This document shows positions 7,770 through 15,130 of a DNA stretch of 18,040 bases, piece after piece. Numbering within the stretch: position 1 is the stretch's first letter; every line of letters starts with the position of its first letter. The position numbers were made by a program, and so were the translations under genes. Source of the stretch: Candidatus Altimarinota bacterium (GTDB taxonomy: Bacteria; Patescibacteria; JAEDAM01; BD1-5; UBA2023). The notes below the pieces were generated by a model. That model searched no databases. It was given only the letters and a program-made list of their open reading frames with translations, and was not told where the DNA came from. The stretch lies in the NCBI GenBank assembly GCA_018457335.1, contig JAGYHI010000016.1, forward strand, positions 1 to 18,040, given 5' to 3'.

Positions 7770-8173
7770 TAGATGAGAGCGTTAGCGACGGTGGTCGAAA
7801 TTGAGGTCGAAAGGAGAAGTGATTTTGGTGAATATTCAAAATGTTTATAGAGGAATTGCACCATTTCGGTCAAGAGTATTTTTTGTTTTTCTATTGGTTT
7901 ATTTTTGATTGGTTGTTGATATTTCTCGATAAATATGCGGAGAGTCTCGATTTCTTTTTGGTGTTTTTCTGGATTGATTTCTAGCATATTGACTGCACCT
8001 CTCAAAGACGTAAAAAAACTGTCAAAAGAAAGACTCTTATCACTCGAACTTCCGCTTATAAATAAAAAAGCCGCGTTGAATTGTGCTTGTAAAAATTCTT
8101 GTTTGATTTGCCGTTCGGCATTTATGGGTGAATACTTTCAAATACTCTGTGGAGTTTCTTTAGGGCTCTTCAT
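7769..8173 (-). CDS. Hypothetical protein, 134 aa
   Basis: With TGA read as Gly at codon 12, a 134-residue frame runs from the ATG at 8173 to a TAA at 7769-7771. That stop overlaps the smpB ATG by one base. The start ATG overlaps a TGA of the upstream UPF0489-like frame (ATGA). Because TGA is sense here, the two coding regions overlap by 52 bases in different frames. The sequence is mostly helical and charged, including EINPEKHQKEIETLRIFIEK, with no membrane span and no motif I recognise. The position between gmk, the UPF0489-like gene and smpB indicates co-transcription only. The start choice rests on the ATGA arrangement; a start at Met63 (7987) is possible but would leave the conserved-looking upstream region unused. 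Confidence 0.6.
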
Positions 8174-8868
8174 TGAGATATAAAATAAGGACTTAAAGCA
8201 ATCGTAACCAGTGATACTTTCGGGAGTATATTTTTGATACATTCCAGTGTTTTTTCTTCTGGAATAAAATCCATCTCGGGAGCAAAAATATCGATATCGA
8301 GATTGAAAACGCTGTTTTTTGGTGGTGTAAAATTTTTGTATTTTTCGATTTCAAAATCATTTTCGAGGCGTATCATTGTGCTAATAGTTTTGTTTTTGAG
8401 AAGAGGCTGGATGTAGTTTCCGACATTACACCTAAAATTTGTAAATTCCCAAGCATAATCAAGATTTTTGACGGCTTTTTCGTGGTCTATCGCATTTTCA
8501 TTGTCCCACAAATCCGAGTGCTCGTCCATATGAATAAGCGTAAAAGGGGATTGTAATCGTCAAAAATGCAAAGCCTCATACCAAAAATACAGCGCGTGGT
8601 TGTGATTGTCAAAGACAATTATAGGCGGAAGTCAAGATATGTCAATTCTCACAAAATTTTCTAATCCTTGGCACGACTGAATTTTTCCATTTTCATCAAC
8701 CTCCTCGAAGACAATATTTTCTCAAAATTTCACATTATCAAGTGTGCCATTTATGATTTTTGGAATTGTCAAACTTGGATTTTTTCAGAGGATTTTTTCG
8801 CGGTTTTCATACGAAAGTGCATTATTCCCGAGTTTTTTTTCAAGTGTAAAATTTTCTTTATACTGCAT
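8122..8868 (-). CDS. UPF0489-like (C5orf22-type) protein
   Basis: This gene encodes 248 residues with a TAA stop and five in-frame TGA codons read as Gly. Visible conserved blocks are VFDNHNHALYFWYEA (residues 85-99), LIHMDEHSDLWD (111-122), FNLDIDIFAPE (188-198) and the C-terminal LVTIALSPYFISQG. The paired His/Asp clusters (DNHNHA, DEHSD, DIDIF) resemble an arginase-like metal site, which I believe is the fold assigned to UPF0489, though the activity of the family is not established to my knowledge. The start ATG at 8868 overlaps the gmk stop by 11 bases. The frame continues 16 codons past an ATGA overlap with the next gene; the added residues (GRALKKLHRVFES) look like the family's helical end, supporting readthrough as Gly. 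Confidence 0.75.
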
Positions 8869-9427
8869 ATTTTTCGATAATTTTTTTGACAGATTCTATT
8901 GCTTCATCGAGGTTGTCATTGACAACTTGAAAATCGTAGAGATCTTTTTGCTCGAGCTCACTGATGGCTGTTGCAATACGGATTTCAAATTGTTCCTTTG
9001 TTTCTGTTCCGCGGATCGAGAGTCGATCTTTGAGGGCTGCAATTGATGGCGGAAGGAGAAAAATCGTCTTTACTGTGTAGTCTCTTTTCTCGAGAAGTGG
9101 CTTCAAGTGGATCATCCCTTGTGGCTCGATGATATAAATTGGCGATTTTCCGTGATTTAAAATCCTTTCGAGTTCGTCTTGGGTTGATCCATAATAATTC
9201 GTATGTACGACCGCATATTCTATAAGACCATCTTCAGAGATTTTTTCCTGAAATTCCTCTTTTGATAAAAAATAATAATCTTTGCCGTTTTCTTCTCGCT
9301 CTCGTGGCGCACGCGAAGTCGTCGTGATGATTTTTTCGATTTGAGGCAGAGAAGTATCGAGATGCTCCCAAATAGTTGTTTTCCCGACACCAGCCGGCCC
9401 AGAGAGAATAAAAACAGTATTTTTCAT
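8858..9427 (-). CDS. gmk: Guanylate kinase
   Basis: This gene encodes 189 residues with a TAA stop and no in-frame TGA, close to the family's usual 190-210. Guanylate kinase phosphorylates GMP to GDP with ATP. The P-loop is SGPAGVGKTT (residues 9-18). The GMP-binding region is TTTSRAPREREENGKDYYF, followed by GLIEYAVVHTNYYGS and the conserved lid/adenine region IRGTETKEQFEIRI. The second residue after the P-loop Lys is Thr rather than the usual Gly-Thr pair seen in E. coli, a common variation. It is the first gene of the six-gene minus-strand operon, with a promoter just upstream. Its TAA overlaps the start of the UPF0489-like gene. Confidence 0.96.
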   Translation of the reverse strand: MKNTVFILSGPAGVGKTTIWEHLDTSLPQIEKIITTTSRAPREREENGKDYYFLSKEEFQEKISEDGLIEYAVVHTNYYGSTQDELERILNHGKSPIYIIEPQGMIHLKPLLEKRDYTVKTIFLLPPSIAALKDRLSIRGTETKEQFEIRIATAISELEQKDLYDFQVVNDNLDEAIESVKKIIEKYAV

Positions 9428-9450
9428 ATTTTTAAGTTAAATTGTCGTCC

Positions 9451-9477
9451 ATTATATGGAAAAATGAAAAATCGCAA
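9451..9477 (-). promoter_or_regulatory. Promoter of the gmk operon
   Basis: On the minus strand a TTGCGA -35 (9472-9477) and TATAAT -10 (9451-9456) have a short 15-base spacer. The ATG at 9427 gives a leader of about 17 bases. No other strong promoter was found inside the operon. Confidence 0.6.
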
Positions 9478-9511
9478 GGTTTTATGCGGGTTTTTCGTCA
9501 GCCAAATAAGT

Positions 9512-9539
9512 TTGCTTTTTGTAGAAAATATTTTACAAT
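9512..9539 (+). promoter_or_regulatory. Promoter of the membrane gene at 9563
   Basis: A TTGCTT -35 (9512-9517) and TACAAT -10 (9534-9539) have a 16-base spacer, 23 bases before the ATG. It is divergent from the gmk promoter. Confidence 0.55.
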
Positions 9540-9562
9540 CAAAATAATCTAATTTTTTCAAT

Positions 9563-10174
9563 ATGAAAAACTACAAACTTTCAATTATATTTTTTGCCTT
9601 GATTTTTGGGCTCACGCTTTTGACTGTCTTTATTAATTATGCGAATGGGTGGAAATTTGCTGGGCATATGCTCTTGGAGCGTGGAATCAGCATGGAGCGA
9701 ATGCACGAAGATCCATACAAAGATCATCCTGAATTGCGGTACGGTGCTTTATGATCGGAACTTGATGCGATTAATGAGGATGAAACGGTAGAATGATATG
9801 GTGGATTTTTTAATTTTACAAACACGAAAGAAGATTATAGTCGCCATCCTTCCTCTTGAATGTTTATGTTATTAGAATTTCTCATATTTATTTGGGCTTT
9901 TAAACTCATTTCTAGATCTGCAAAGGAAGTTGTATTTGGTTCGTTCTTAATTTTTATAGCATATTATTTGATGTTGTGGGCACGAGGAAATGATTTTTAT
10001 AGCAATTGTATGGATTTTTGTGGATTTGAGCAGTTTCTTCTGATGCCAATTCTTATTATCTTGTTGATTATTACATTGTCTAGAAGTTTAGGACACAAAG
10101 TAATTTTGATATTAGAAAAAAGAAAAGAGAAGAATATGATTTCAAAAAATGGAGAAAAGATTTGAAAAAATTAA
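9563..10174 (+). CDS. Hypothetical membrane protein, 203 aa
   Basis: With TGA read as Gly at four positions (codon 64, two within the next 40 codons, and the fourth codon from the end), the ATG at 9563 opens a 203-residue frame ending in TAA at 10172-10174. The first segment (residues about 6-25, LSIIFFALIFGLTLLTVFI) is a membrane span or signal anchor. A polar, acidic external segment follows (about 28-98), rich in His, Asp and Glu. Three further spans lie at about 101-116, 120-140 and 153-172, then a basic Lys-rich tail. I recognise no family. Its 3' end overlaps a 10-bp inverted repeat (10154-10183) without a clear T-tract, and the rplJ promoter starts 20 bases later. Under the standard code it would look like two separate fragments. 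Confidence 0.6.
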
Positions 10175-10193
10175 AATCTTTTCACAAAAAAAT

Positions 10194-10220
10194 TTGACAA
10201 AAAAAGTTTTTCAATATAAT
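10194..10220 (+). promoter_or_regulatory. rplJ promoter
   Basis: A consensus TTGACA -35 (10194-10199) and consensus TATAAT -10 (10215-10220) have a 15-base spacer. These are the best boxes in the window, as expected for a ribosomal protein operon. The predicted transcript start is near 10226-10228, at the 5' edge of the L10 leader. Confidence 0.8.
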
Positions 10221-10221
10221 G

Positions 10222-10283
10222 GGTGCATCTATCGGAGAAAGTAGGTTGCCAATAGGCATCAAAATCCTACCGAGATGGGCACC
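10222..10283 (+). ncRNA. Ribosomal protein L10 leader RNA
   Basis: The segment carries the hallmarks of the L10 leader (autoregulatory binding site of the L10-L12 complex). These are GGAGAAAGUAGG, an internal stem UGCC-AAUA-GGCA, then AUCCUACCGAGAUG. GUAGG (10241-10245) pairs with CCUAC (10266-10270). The outer AUCU (10227-10230) pairs with AGAU (10273-10276), and GGUGC (10222-10226) could pair with GCACC (10279-10283). The CUACCGAG and GUAGG elements match the conserved strands of the E. coli and Bacillus leaders. It lies about 95 bases upstream of rplJ and is followed by a terminator hairpin. Confidence 0.88.
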
Positions 10284-10284
10284 T

Positions 10285-10304
10285 TGAAAATTTGATGATT
10301 TTCA
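10285..10304 (+). other. Possible antiterminator or spacer hairpin in the rplJ leader
   Basis: The inverted repeat TGAAAAT / ATTTTCA with a 6-base loop lies between the L10 leader and the attenuator. Flanking CCTT (10282-10285) and AAGG (10309-10312) can extend it. A role in switching is inference. Confidence 0.35.
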
Positions 10305-10318
10305 CAAAAAGGTATCTT

Positions 10319-10341
10319 TCGTGCGATAGCGCGATTTTTTT
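10319..10341 (+). terminator. Attenuator between L10 leader and rplJ
   Basis: The stem TCGTGC / GCGCGA (one G-U pair) with a GATA loop is followed directly by seven T, then ATTTTAT. It stands upstream of the rplJ start at 10378, so it can only act as a conditional (attenuation) terminator for rplJ. Confidence 0.75.
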
Positions 10342-10377
10342 ATTTTATACCACTAGGTATTTTACACTTCATTTATT

Positions 10378-11034
10378 ATGGCTGTTTCAAAAGCAAAAAA
10401 AGCCGAGCAACTTGCCGCACTTGAGGCTCTCCTCAAAGAAGCAAAAAGTGTTGGATTTACTTCAAACCAAAAAATCACTGTAGAAGAAGTTACAAATCTT
10501 CGACGAGAATTGCTCGCACAAGGCGGAAAATTCCTTATCGCTAAAAAAACTTTGATTCGAATTGCATTTAAAAATGCCCTCGATCTCGATCTCGATATCG
10601 ACACACTTCCTGGTCAAGTGGCACTCGTGATCGCAAAAGAAGATCCAGTTGCTCCACTTGGAATTGCAAATAAATTTGCAAAACAAAAAGACTGGAAAAA
10701 AGCAGAAAAAATGACTTTTGTCGGAGGGTACTTCGAAGAAAAACTCGTCGATGCTGAGACAATTGCAAAAATTGCTTCACTTCCATCACGAGAAACGCTT
10801 CTTGCAAAACTTCTTGGATCTATGATGAGCCCACTTTCTGGACTTGCTCGATTCCTTGATGCTGCAAAAGGAGAACTTGAAAGCAAATCTCTCGAGAAGG
10901 TTGCTGATCTCACAGTAGAGGCTCCTGCTGAGGAGAAAAAAGAAGAAAAAGTTGAAGAAAAGAAAGAGGAGAAAGTCGAAGAAAAAAAAGAAGAAGCACC
11001 AGCGAAAGAAGAAAAAACTGAAGAAAAAGCATAA
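10378..11034 (+). CDS. rplJ: Ribosomal protein L10 with K/E-rich C-terminal tail
   Basis: This gene encodes 218 residues with a TAA stop and no in-frame TGA. L10 forms the base of the ribosomal stalk and binds 23S rRNA and L7/L12 dimers. Typical features are the N-terminal MAVSKAKKAEQLAALEALL, the rRNA-binding LRRELLAQGGKFLIAKKTLIRIA, and FVGGYFEEKLVDAETIAKIASLPSRETLLAKLLGSMMSP. These are followed by the L12-binding helix (SGLARFLDAAKG). Bacterial L10 is usually about 165-175 residues. Here about 45 extra residues form a low-complexity tail of repeated KKEEKVEE-like units. Control is by the L10 leader and attenuator just upstream. No Shine-Dalgarno precedes the ATG. Confidence 0.96.
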   Translation: MAVSKAKKAEQLAALEALLKEAKSVGFTSNQKITVEEVTNLRRELLAQGGKFLIAKKTLIRIAFKNALDLDLDIDTLPGQVALVIAKEDPVAPLGIANKFAKQKDWKKAEKMTFVGGYFEEKLVDAETIAKIASLPSRETLLAKLLGSMMSPLSGLARFLDAAKGELESKSLEKVADLTVEAPAEEKKEEKVEEKKEEKVEEKKEEAPAKEEKTEEKA

Positions 11035-11073
11035 ATCTTTTGTCTGATAGTCTTGCTCTGGTGAGGCTATCGA

Positions 11074-11089
11074 CGAGATATTTATCTCG
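11074..11089. repeat. Short hairpin after rplJ
   Basis: The palindrome CGAGATATTTATCTCG (arms CGAGATA / TATCTCG) lies 40 bases after the rplJ stop. It has no T-run and may be an RNA processing or stability structure in the rplJ-rplL transcript. Confidence 0.4.
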
Positions 11090-11118
11090 ATATTCGTGAA
11101 GATTTGTGGACATTCTGC

Positions 11119-11190
11119 TTGTCATACTGGATTTATTTCAGTATCTCAAACCACTGGTTCACAAGGTTCTGAAACAAGTTCAGAATGACT
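11119..11190. repeat. REP-like inverted doublet between rplJ and rplL
   Basis: One unit (11119-11147, starting TTGTCATACTGGATTTATTT) and a second inverted unit (11165-11190) are both of the GTCATTCTGAACTTG..TTCAGAA-type intergenic dyad. The second, read on the minus strand, begins GTCATTCTGAACTTGTTTCA. Each forms its own hairpin, and the two face each other across a 17-base spacer, as in REP doublets (REPINs). Confidence 0.7.
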
Positions 11191-11198
11191 GTCAATTT

Positions 11199-11227
11199 TT
11201 GACTTCATAGAACTTCACAAATATATA
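11199..11227 (+). promoter_or_regulatory. Separate promoter for rplL
   Basis: A TTGACT -35 (11199-11204) and TATATA -10 (11222-11227) are separated by 17 bases, with the ATG 25 bases further on. It lies directly after the REP-like doublet and would let rplL be made in excess over rplJ. Confidence 0.6.
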
Positions 11228-11252
11228 TTTTATTTTTTTATTTTTACTTATT

Positions 11253-11630
11253 ATGGCTGATCTTTCTAAGAACGCTGAGAAAGTCCTCGAACTCGTAGAA
11301 GGACTTACAATTGTAGAACTTGCTGATCTTGTTTCTGCAATGGAAGAAAAATTCGGAGTATCTGCTGCTGCTCCTGTTGCAGTTGCTGCTGCTGGTGATG
11401 CAGACGGAGGAGATGACGAAAAATCATCTTTCAATGTTATGCTTACTTCTGCTGGTTCACAAAAAATCGCAGTTATCAAAGTTATCCGAGAAATCACAGG
11501 ACTTGGTCTTGGTGATGCAAAAGGACTTGCTGACAACGGTGGTGAAATCAAAAAAGATGCACCAAAAGACGAAGCAGAAAAAATCAAGGCTCAACTCGAA
11601 GAGGCTGGAGCGACTGTTGAACTCAAATAA
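11253..11630 (+). CDS. rplL: Ribosomal protein L7/L12
   Basis: This gene encodes 125 residues with a TAA stop and no in-frame TGA, which is normal family length. L7/L12 forms the mobile stalk that recruits and activates translational GTPases. Residues 1-32 are the dimerisation and L10-binding domain ([20 protein letters not shown]). An Ala/Gly-rich hinge spans about 35-55. The C-terminal domain has the conserved [20 protein letters not shown], then [18 protein letters not shown] and the [10 protein letters not shown] end. It is separated from rplJ by an unusually long 218-base spacer with its own promoter. Glycine codons are nearly all GGA/GGT, as expected for a highly expressed gene. Confidence 0.97.
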   Translation: MADLSKNAEKVLELVEGLTIVELADLVSAMEEKFGVSAAAPVAVAAAGDADGGDDEKSSFNVMLTSAGSQKIAVIKVIREITGLGLGDAKGLADNGGEIKKDAPKDEAEKIKAQLEEAGATVELK

Positions 11631-11654
11631 TTTTATTTGAAATTCTGTTTTTCA

Positions 11655-11688
11655 AAAAATTCCCTTACCGATTTGGTGGGGGTTTTTT
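11655..11688 (+). terminator. Intrinsic terminator of rplL
   Basis: An 8-bp stem CCCTTACC / GGTGGGGG (two G-U pairs), loop GATTT, is followed by six T. An A-run precedes it, so it may act weakly on the convergent minus-strand unit, where the G-U pairs become C-A mismatches. Confidence 0.85.
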
Positions 11689-11729
11689 GTTTTCATTTAT
11701 TTTCTTCTACTGTTTTAGTAGGCACTTTT

Positions 11730-12257
11730 TTAGATGAATATATGAGTAATTCCAAATACTAGAAGCGTAAAAATAACCATTGATATAAGTACAAGAAAAA
11801 CTATACCAATAAATTGTCATAAAATTTTTACTCATCAAAGCATTGTTTTATTAGTGTTTTTTTGATTTATACTCGAAATTATATTTTTTAGATAATTTAA
11901 ACTCTCTTTTGGAAGTGTCCGCCAAAAATTTTTGTACCCATCTTGAATAGAAAAGGAATAAATAAGCGTCGAAAGTAGCCAATATGTAATAATCGTATAT
12001 ATTCATCGGATGGTATATTGCACATAAGTAGGAATATTATATTTTAAGTAATCCGCTGAAAGTGTCTGATGAATAAAATAGCCTACACCAAAAGCAATTA
12101 TAAAAAGAAAGAGCGAATAAAAAATATAGCCACCTATTTTACTGAATTTTATTGGTTTTTTTGAAATTTTGAGTTTTTCAGAAAGATAGGATTCTATTTG
12201 TTTGATTTTTTTTGGTTGCTCTATGGGGGTGGTTTTTCTTGTTTTCATATTTTTCAA
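11730..12257 (-). CDS. Hypothetical membrane protein, 175 aa
   Basis: With TGA read as Gly at four codons (codon 85 and three near residues 134-140, two of them adjacent), the frame from the ATG at 12257 runs 175 residues to a TAA. A basic N-terminus (KTRKTTPIEQPKKIKQIES, residues 5-23) precedes membrane spans at about 46-65, 84-102 and 141-170; the middle one is less certain. I recognise no family. It starts 2 bases after the stop of the 400-residue membrane protein and must share its transcript. A second Met three codons in is an equally possible start. The adjacent Gly-Gly encoded by TGATGA just before the last span is unusual. Confidence 0.6.
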
Positions 12258-12259
12258 AA

Positions 12260-13462
12260 TTAAATTTTATTGATAATTTCTCTGATTTTCTTAATCCAAT
12301 CCTTTATAGATTTGAATATTTTCTTGCATTTTTTGGGGAAGAGAATATAGAGAAGAAATCATAGATTTATAGATAAAAAACAAAAGATTCTAAATTTTAC
12401 TATACTTTCTGTGTCAATATTATTCCCTCCTAATAACATAAACATCAATGCACTATTTATGAAAATCCAATTTTCTGTTGTTTTTGAAAAAGTACTTTTT
12501 TTGACAAGATTTTCTTCCTTTCCAGTAATTTTCATATTTTTAAGAACTTTTCTTTCTTCTTGGATATTTTGTATTGTGTCAGCATTATTAGGAAAATATT
12601 TTTTATAAAGAGAATTATTTTCTATTTTCACAAGTGCAAGTGAGGTAAAAATACTATATCTGACATAGAGGTAAATAAGAAAAATGACGGCACTTATACA
12701 AATAAATCAGGTTATTTGTATCATTCTTATATCTTCCATTTTAGTAATGCCTCATACTCCTATAAATATAACTAGAAAACTTCATAAAATGCTTTTTGGA
12801 AAGTCAGAAAACCTTCGAATATTGATATATGTTTTAAAAAACTCATACATTTGGTAAAATTCTTGAAAATCTTTTGTAGATTGAATTTCTTTTTCCTTCT
12901 TTGTGAGAAAAAATGTCATATATTTTCTTTGAAATTGTTTCCATTTTTCTTGAATTATAGAAGAATGCTCAACTAGCATATACATTATTCCAGCAAAAAA
13001 TATGAGAAATAAAAACGAAAAGATAAAATACAAAAATAAACTTTCTATATGATGAGCGTATCACACAATTATATATACTCATATAAGTATTATTGGAATC
13101 ATAAGAAATAGAAATGTATTTCTTATCTTGTTAAGGGTGGTTAGTTTTTTAATTAGTTTCAAATACACTTTTGTTTTCTCTTCTTTTTCTCGTTGGATTC
13201 CTATGATATTTTTCAAATATATCTCAAATTCATCAATCGATTGCTGATTCAGTCGTTTTGTGAAAATTCCAACTATGCTCGAAATCAGAAAATAAATTAC
13301 AAAAACTAAAACGCCTCGAAAGATGGTTTGAGTAATTTCTCAGGTACTGTACTGAGTATAGAGTTCATTTAAGAAATGTACTTGCAAGTAGCCAGCGGAG
13401 TAAAATGCAATCACAAGTTCGATGATAGTGATGATGAGTGTGAGAAGGAGTGAGAAGTTCAT
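12260..13462 (-). CDS. Hypothetical multi-span membrane protein, 400 aa
   Basis: With TGA read as Gly at seven codons (including 227 and 368), one continuous 400-residue frame runs from the ATG at 13462 to TAA at 12260-12262. Under the standard code it is shattered into short pieces. There are about seven to eight membrane spans: roughly 2-22, 48-66, 117-138, 143-163, 227-242, 250-270, 340-356 and 370-388. Two charged cytoplasmic-type helical regions (about 70-115 and 165-225) separate them. The first has a coiled-coil look (IYLKNIIGIQREKEEKTKV). The C-terminus is strongly basic. I recognise no transporter signature. It has a good promoter and is followed immediately by the 175-residue membrane gene, so the two may work together. 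Confidence 0.7.
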
Positions 13463-13481
13463 AAGGAAAATTATTTCATTT

Positions 13482-13510
13482 ATTGTAGCACATTTTTATA
13501 AATTTTGCAA
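13482..13510 (-). promoter_or_regulatory. Promoter of the membrane-protein pair
   Basis: On the minus strand a TTGCAA -35 (13505-13510) and TACAAT -10 (13482-13487) have a 17-base spacer and an ATG 20 bases on. Boxes and spacing match the MFS gene promoter. Confidence 0.7.
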
Positions 13511-13516
13511 AGAAAA

Positions 13517-13544
13517 TTGTATTTTTATGTTTTTTGCATATAAT
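13517..13544 (+). promoter_or_regulatory. Promoter of the HerA-like gene
   Basis: A TTGTAT -35 (13517-13522) and TATAAT -10 (13539-13544) have a 16-base spacer, with the ATG at 13578. It is divergent from the membrane-pair promoter; the two -35 boxes are only 6 bases apart. Confidence 0.6.
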
Positions 13545-13577
13545 TTTTACATTCAAAATTTCTAACCACTAAAACCT

Positions 13578-15125
13578 ATGACCACTTTCGCTCAAATCCT
13601 CAAAGATGGATATACTTTTGAATGAAAAACAATTTTCCTTGGATCGTCGCAAACGGTCGAAAAAGACGCAGGAGATTTGCCAGTGTGTTTGCCGATAAGT
13701 ACACTCAATCGTCATGGGCTCATTTCTGGTGCGACGGGAACCGGGAAGACAAAAACCATTCAAGGTTTTCTTGAGTCTCTCTCAAAGGCGGGGATTCCGT
13801 CGGTAATAATGGATATGAAAGGTGATGTTTCTGGTATGGCTTTCGCGGGAAGTCCACACCCAAAAATCGATGAACGACTCGCTCATATGTCGAGTGTAGA
13901 GTGGAAACCACAAGAATTTCCGGTAGAATTTTGGCAACTTCATGGTGAGGGTGGAGCACAACTCCGCGCGACGATTACTGAGTTTGGTCCGCAACTGCTG
14001 GCTCGAATGATGGATTTGACCGATGCACAGCAAGGGGCACTTGCTATCGTATTCGCGTATTGTGATGATAAAGGCCTTTTGCTTGTAGATCTCGATGATT
14101 TGAAGACAGTTTTGACTTTTGTGTCAAAAGAGGGAAAAGAAGAAGTTGAAAATACTTATGGAAGCGTGTCTACTGCGACGCTTCGGGTCCTCATGCGTAA
14201 AATCCTCGAACTCGAAAATCAAGGTGCGAGTGAATTTTTCTGAGAGAAATCGCTCGAACTCTCAGATGTTTTCCGTACTGATGGAGAAGGGAAGGGACAA
14301 GTCAATATCGTGCGACTCATGCAGTCAATGCGGTATCCAGCACTTTTCTCAACTTTTATGCTTTCTATACTTACAGAAGTATATTATAAACTCCCAGAAG
14401 TATGAGACATAGATACTCCAAAGGGTATTATTGTAATTGATGAGGCACATATGCTTTTTCGAGATATTTCCAAAAATCTCCTTGATGAAATTGTTTCTAT
14501 TCTCAAATTGATTCGCTCGAAAGGGGTGGGAATTTATTTTTGTACGCAGACGCCGACAGATATCCCAGAAGAAGTCCTCTCTCAACTCGGACTCAAAATC
14601 CAGCATGCGCTCCGTGCTTTCACTGCCAAAGATAATGAAACTATTAAAAAAATGGCAAAAAATTTCCCAGTGACTGAGTTTTATGATGTAGAGACTGAGA
14701 TGAAAGAACTTGGAATCGGGGAGGCAATCATCACTGGGCTAAATGAAGATGGGCGACCAACGCCGCTTGTTCGCACACTGATTGCTCCGCCAGAATCTCG
14801 AATGGATGCAATTACAGATTCAGAACTTGCAAGTATGCTCAGTCTTTCAGATTTGATCGATAAATACCGAGAAACGATCAATCTTGAGAGCGCCCACGAA
14901 ATCCTCTCTGAGAAAATCCTCACTGCACGAGCAGAAGCGGAGAAAATCCAAGCAGAAAAAGAAGCCAAGAAAAATCCAAGCCTACAAGATACACTTGTAA
15001 AAACTGCTACCAAATCCATCGGTACAGAAATCGCCCGCTCCATCGGGAAAAAGATTGGCGGACGACAATTAGGATCTATCGGTGCGAAGATTGCACGGGG
15101 GATTCTCGGGAGTATATTTAAGTAG
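13578..15125 (+). CDS. HerA-like ATPase of the DUF853 (YjgR) type
   Basis: This gene encodes 515 residues with a TAG stop. In-frame TGA at codons 16, 222 and 276 is read as Gly. The Walker A motif is GATGTGKT (residues 51-58), in the family context NRHGLISGATGTGKTKT. It is followed by VIMDMKGDVSGMA. Walker B is GIIVIDEAHMLF (Asp288, Glu289), and the downstream sensor region FCTQTPTDIPEEVLSQLG and IQHALRAFTAKD are typical of the family. The C-terminus (GRQLGSIGAKIARGILGSIF) matches the Gly/Arg-rich end of YjgR-type proteins. These are FtsK/HerA-superfamily NTPases of unproven role, possibly DNA or protein translocation. The residue 16 Gly and the restored N-terminus give normal family length (about 500). 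No NurA nuclease gene adjoins it, so a HerA-NurA repair role is not supported. Confidence 0.92.
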
Positions 15126-15130
15126 AAAAT

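Noticed and set aside
10154..10183. Terminator at the end of the membrane gene before rplJ
   Set aside because: The 10-bp stem has a 10-base loop and is followed by ACAAAAAAA rather than a T-run, so termination in the plus direction is not supported.
13578..15125. HerA-NurA DNA repair or Sir2-HerA-type defence system
   Set aside because: The ATPase is of the DUF853/YjgR type and its neighbours are a membrane pair and an anion permease; no NurA or Sir2 gene is adjacent.
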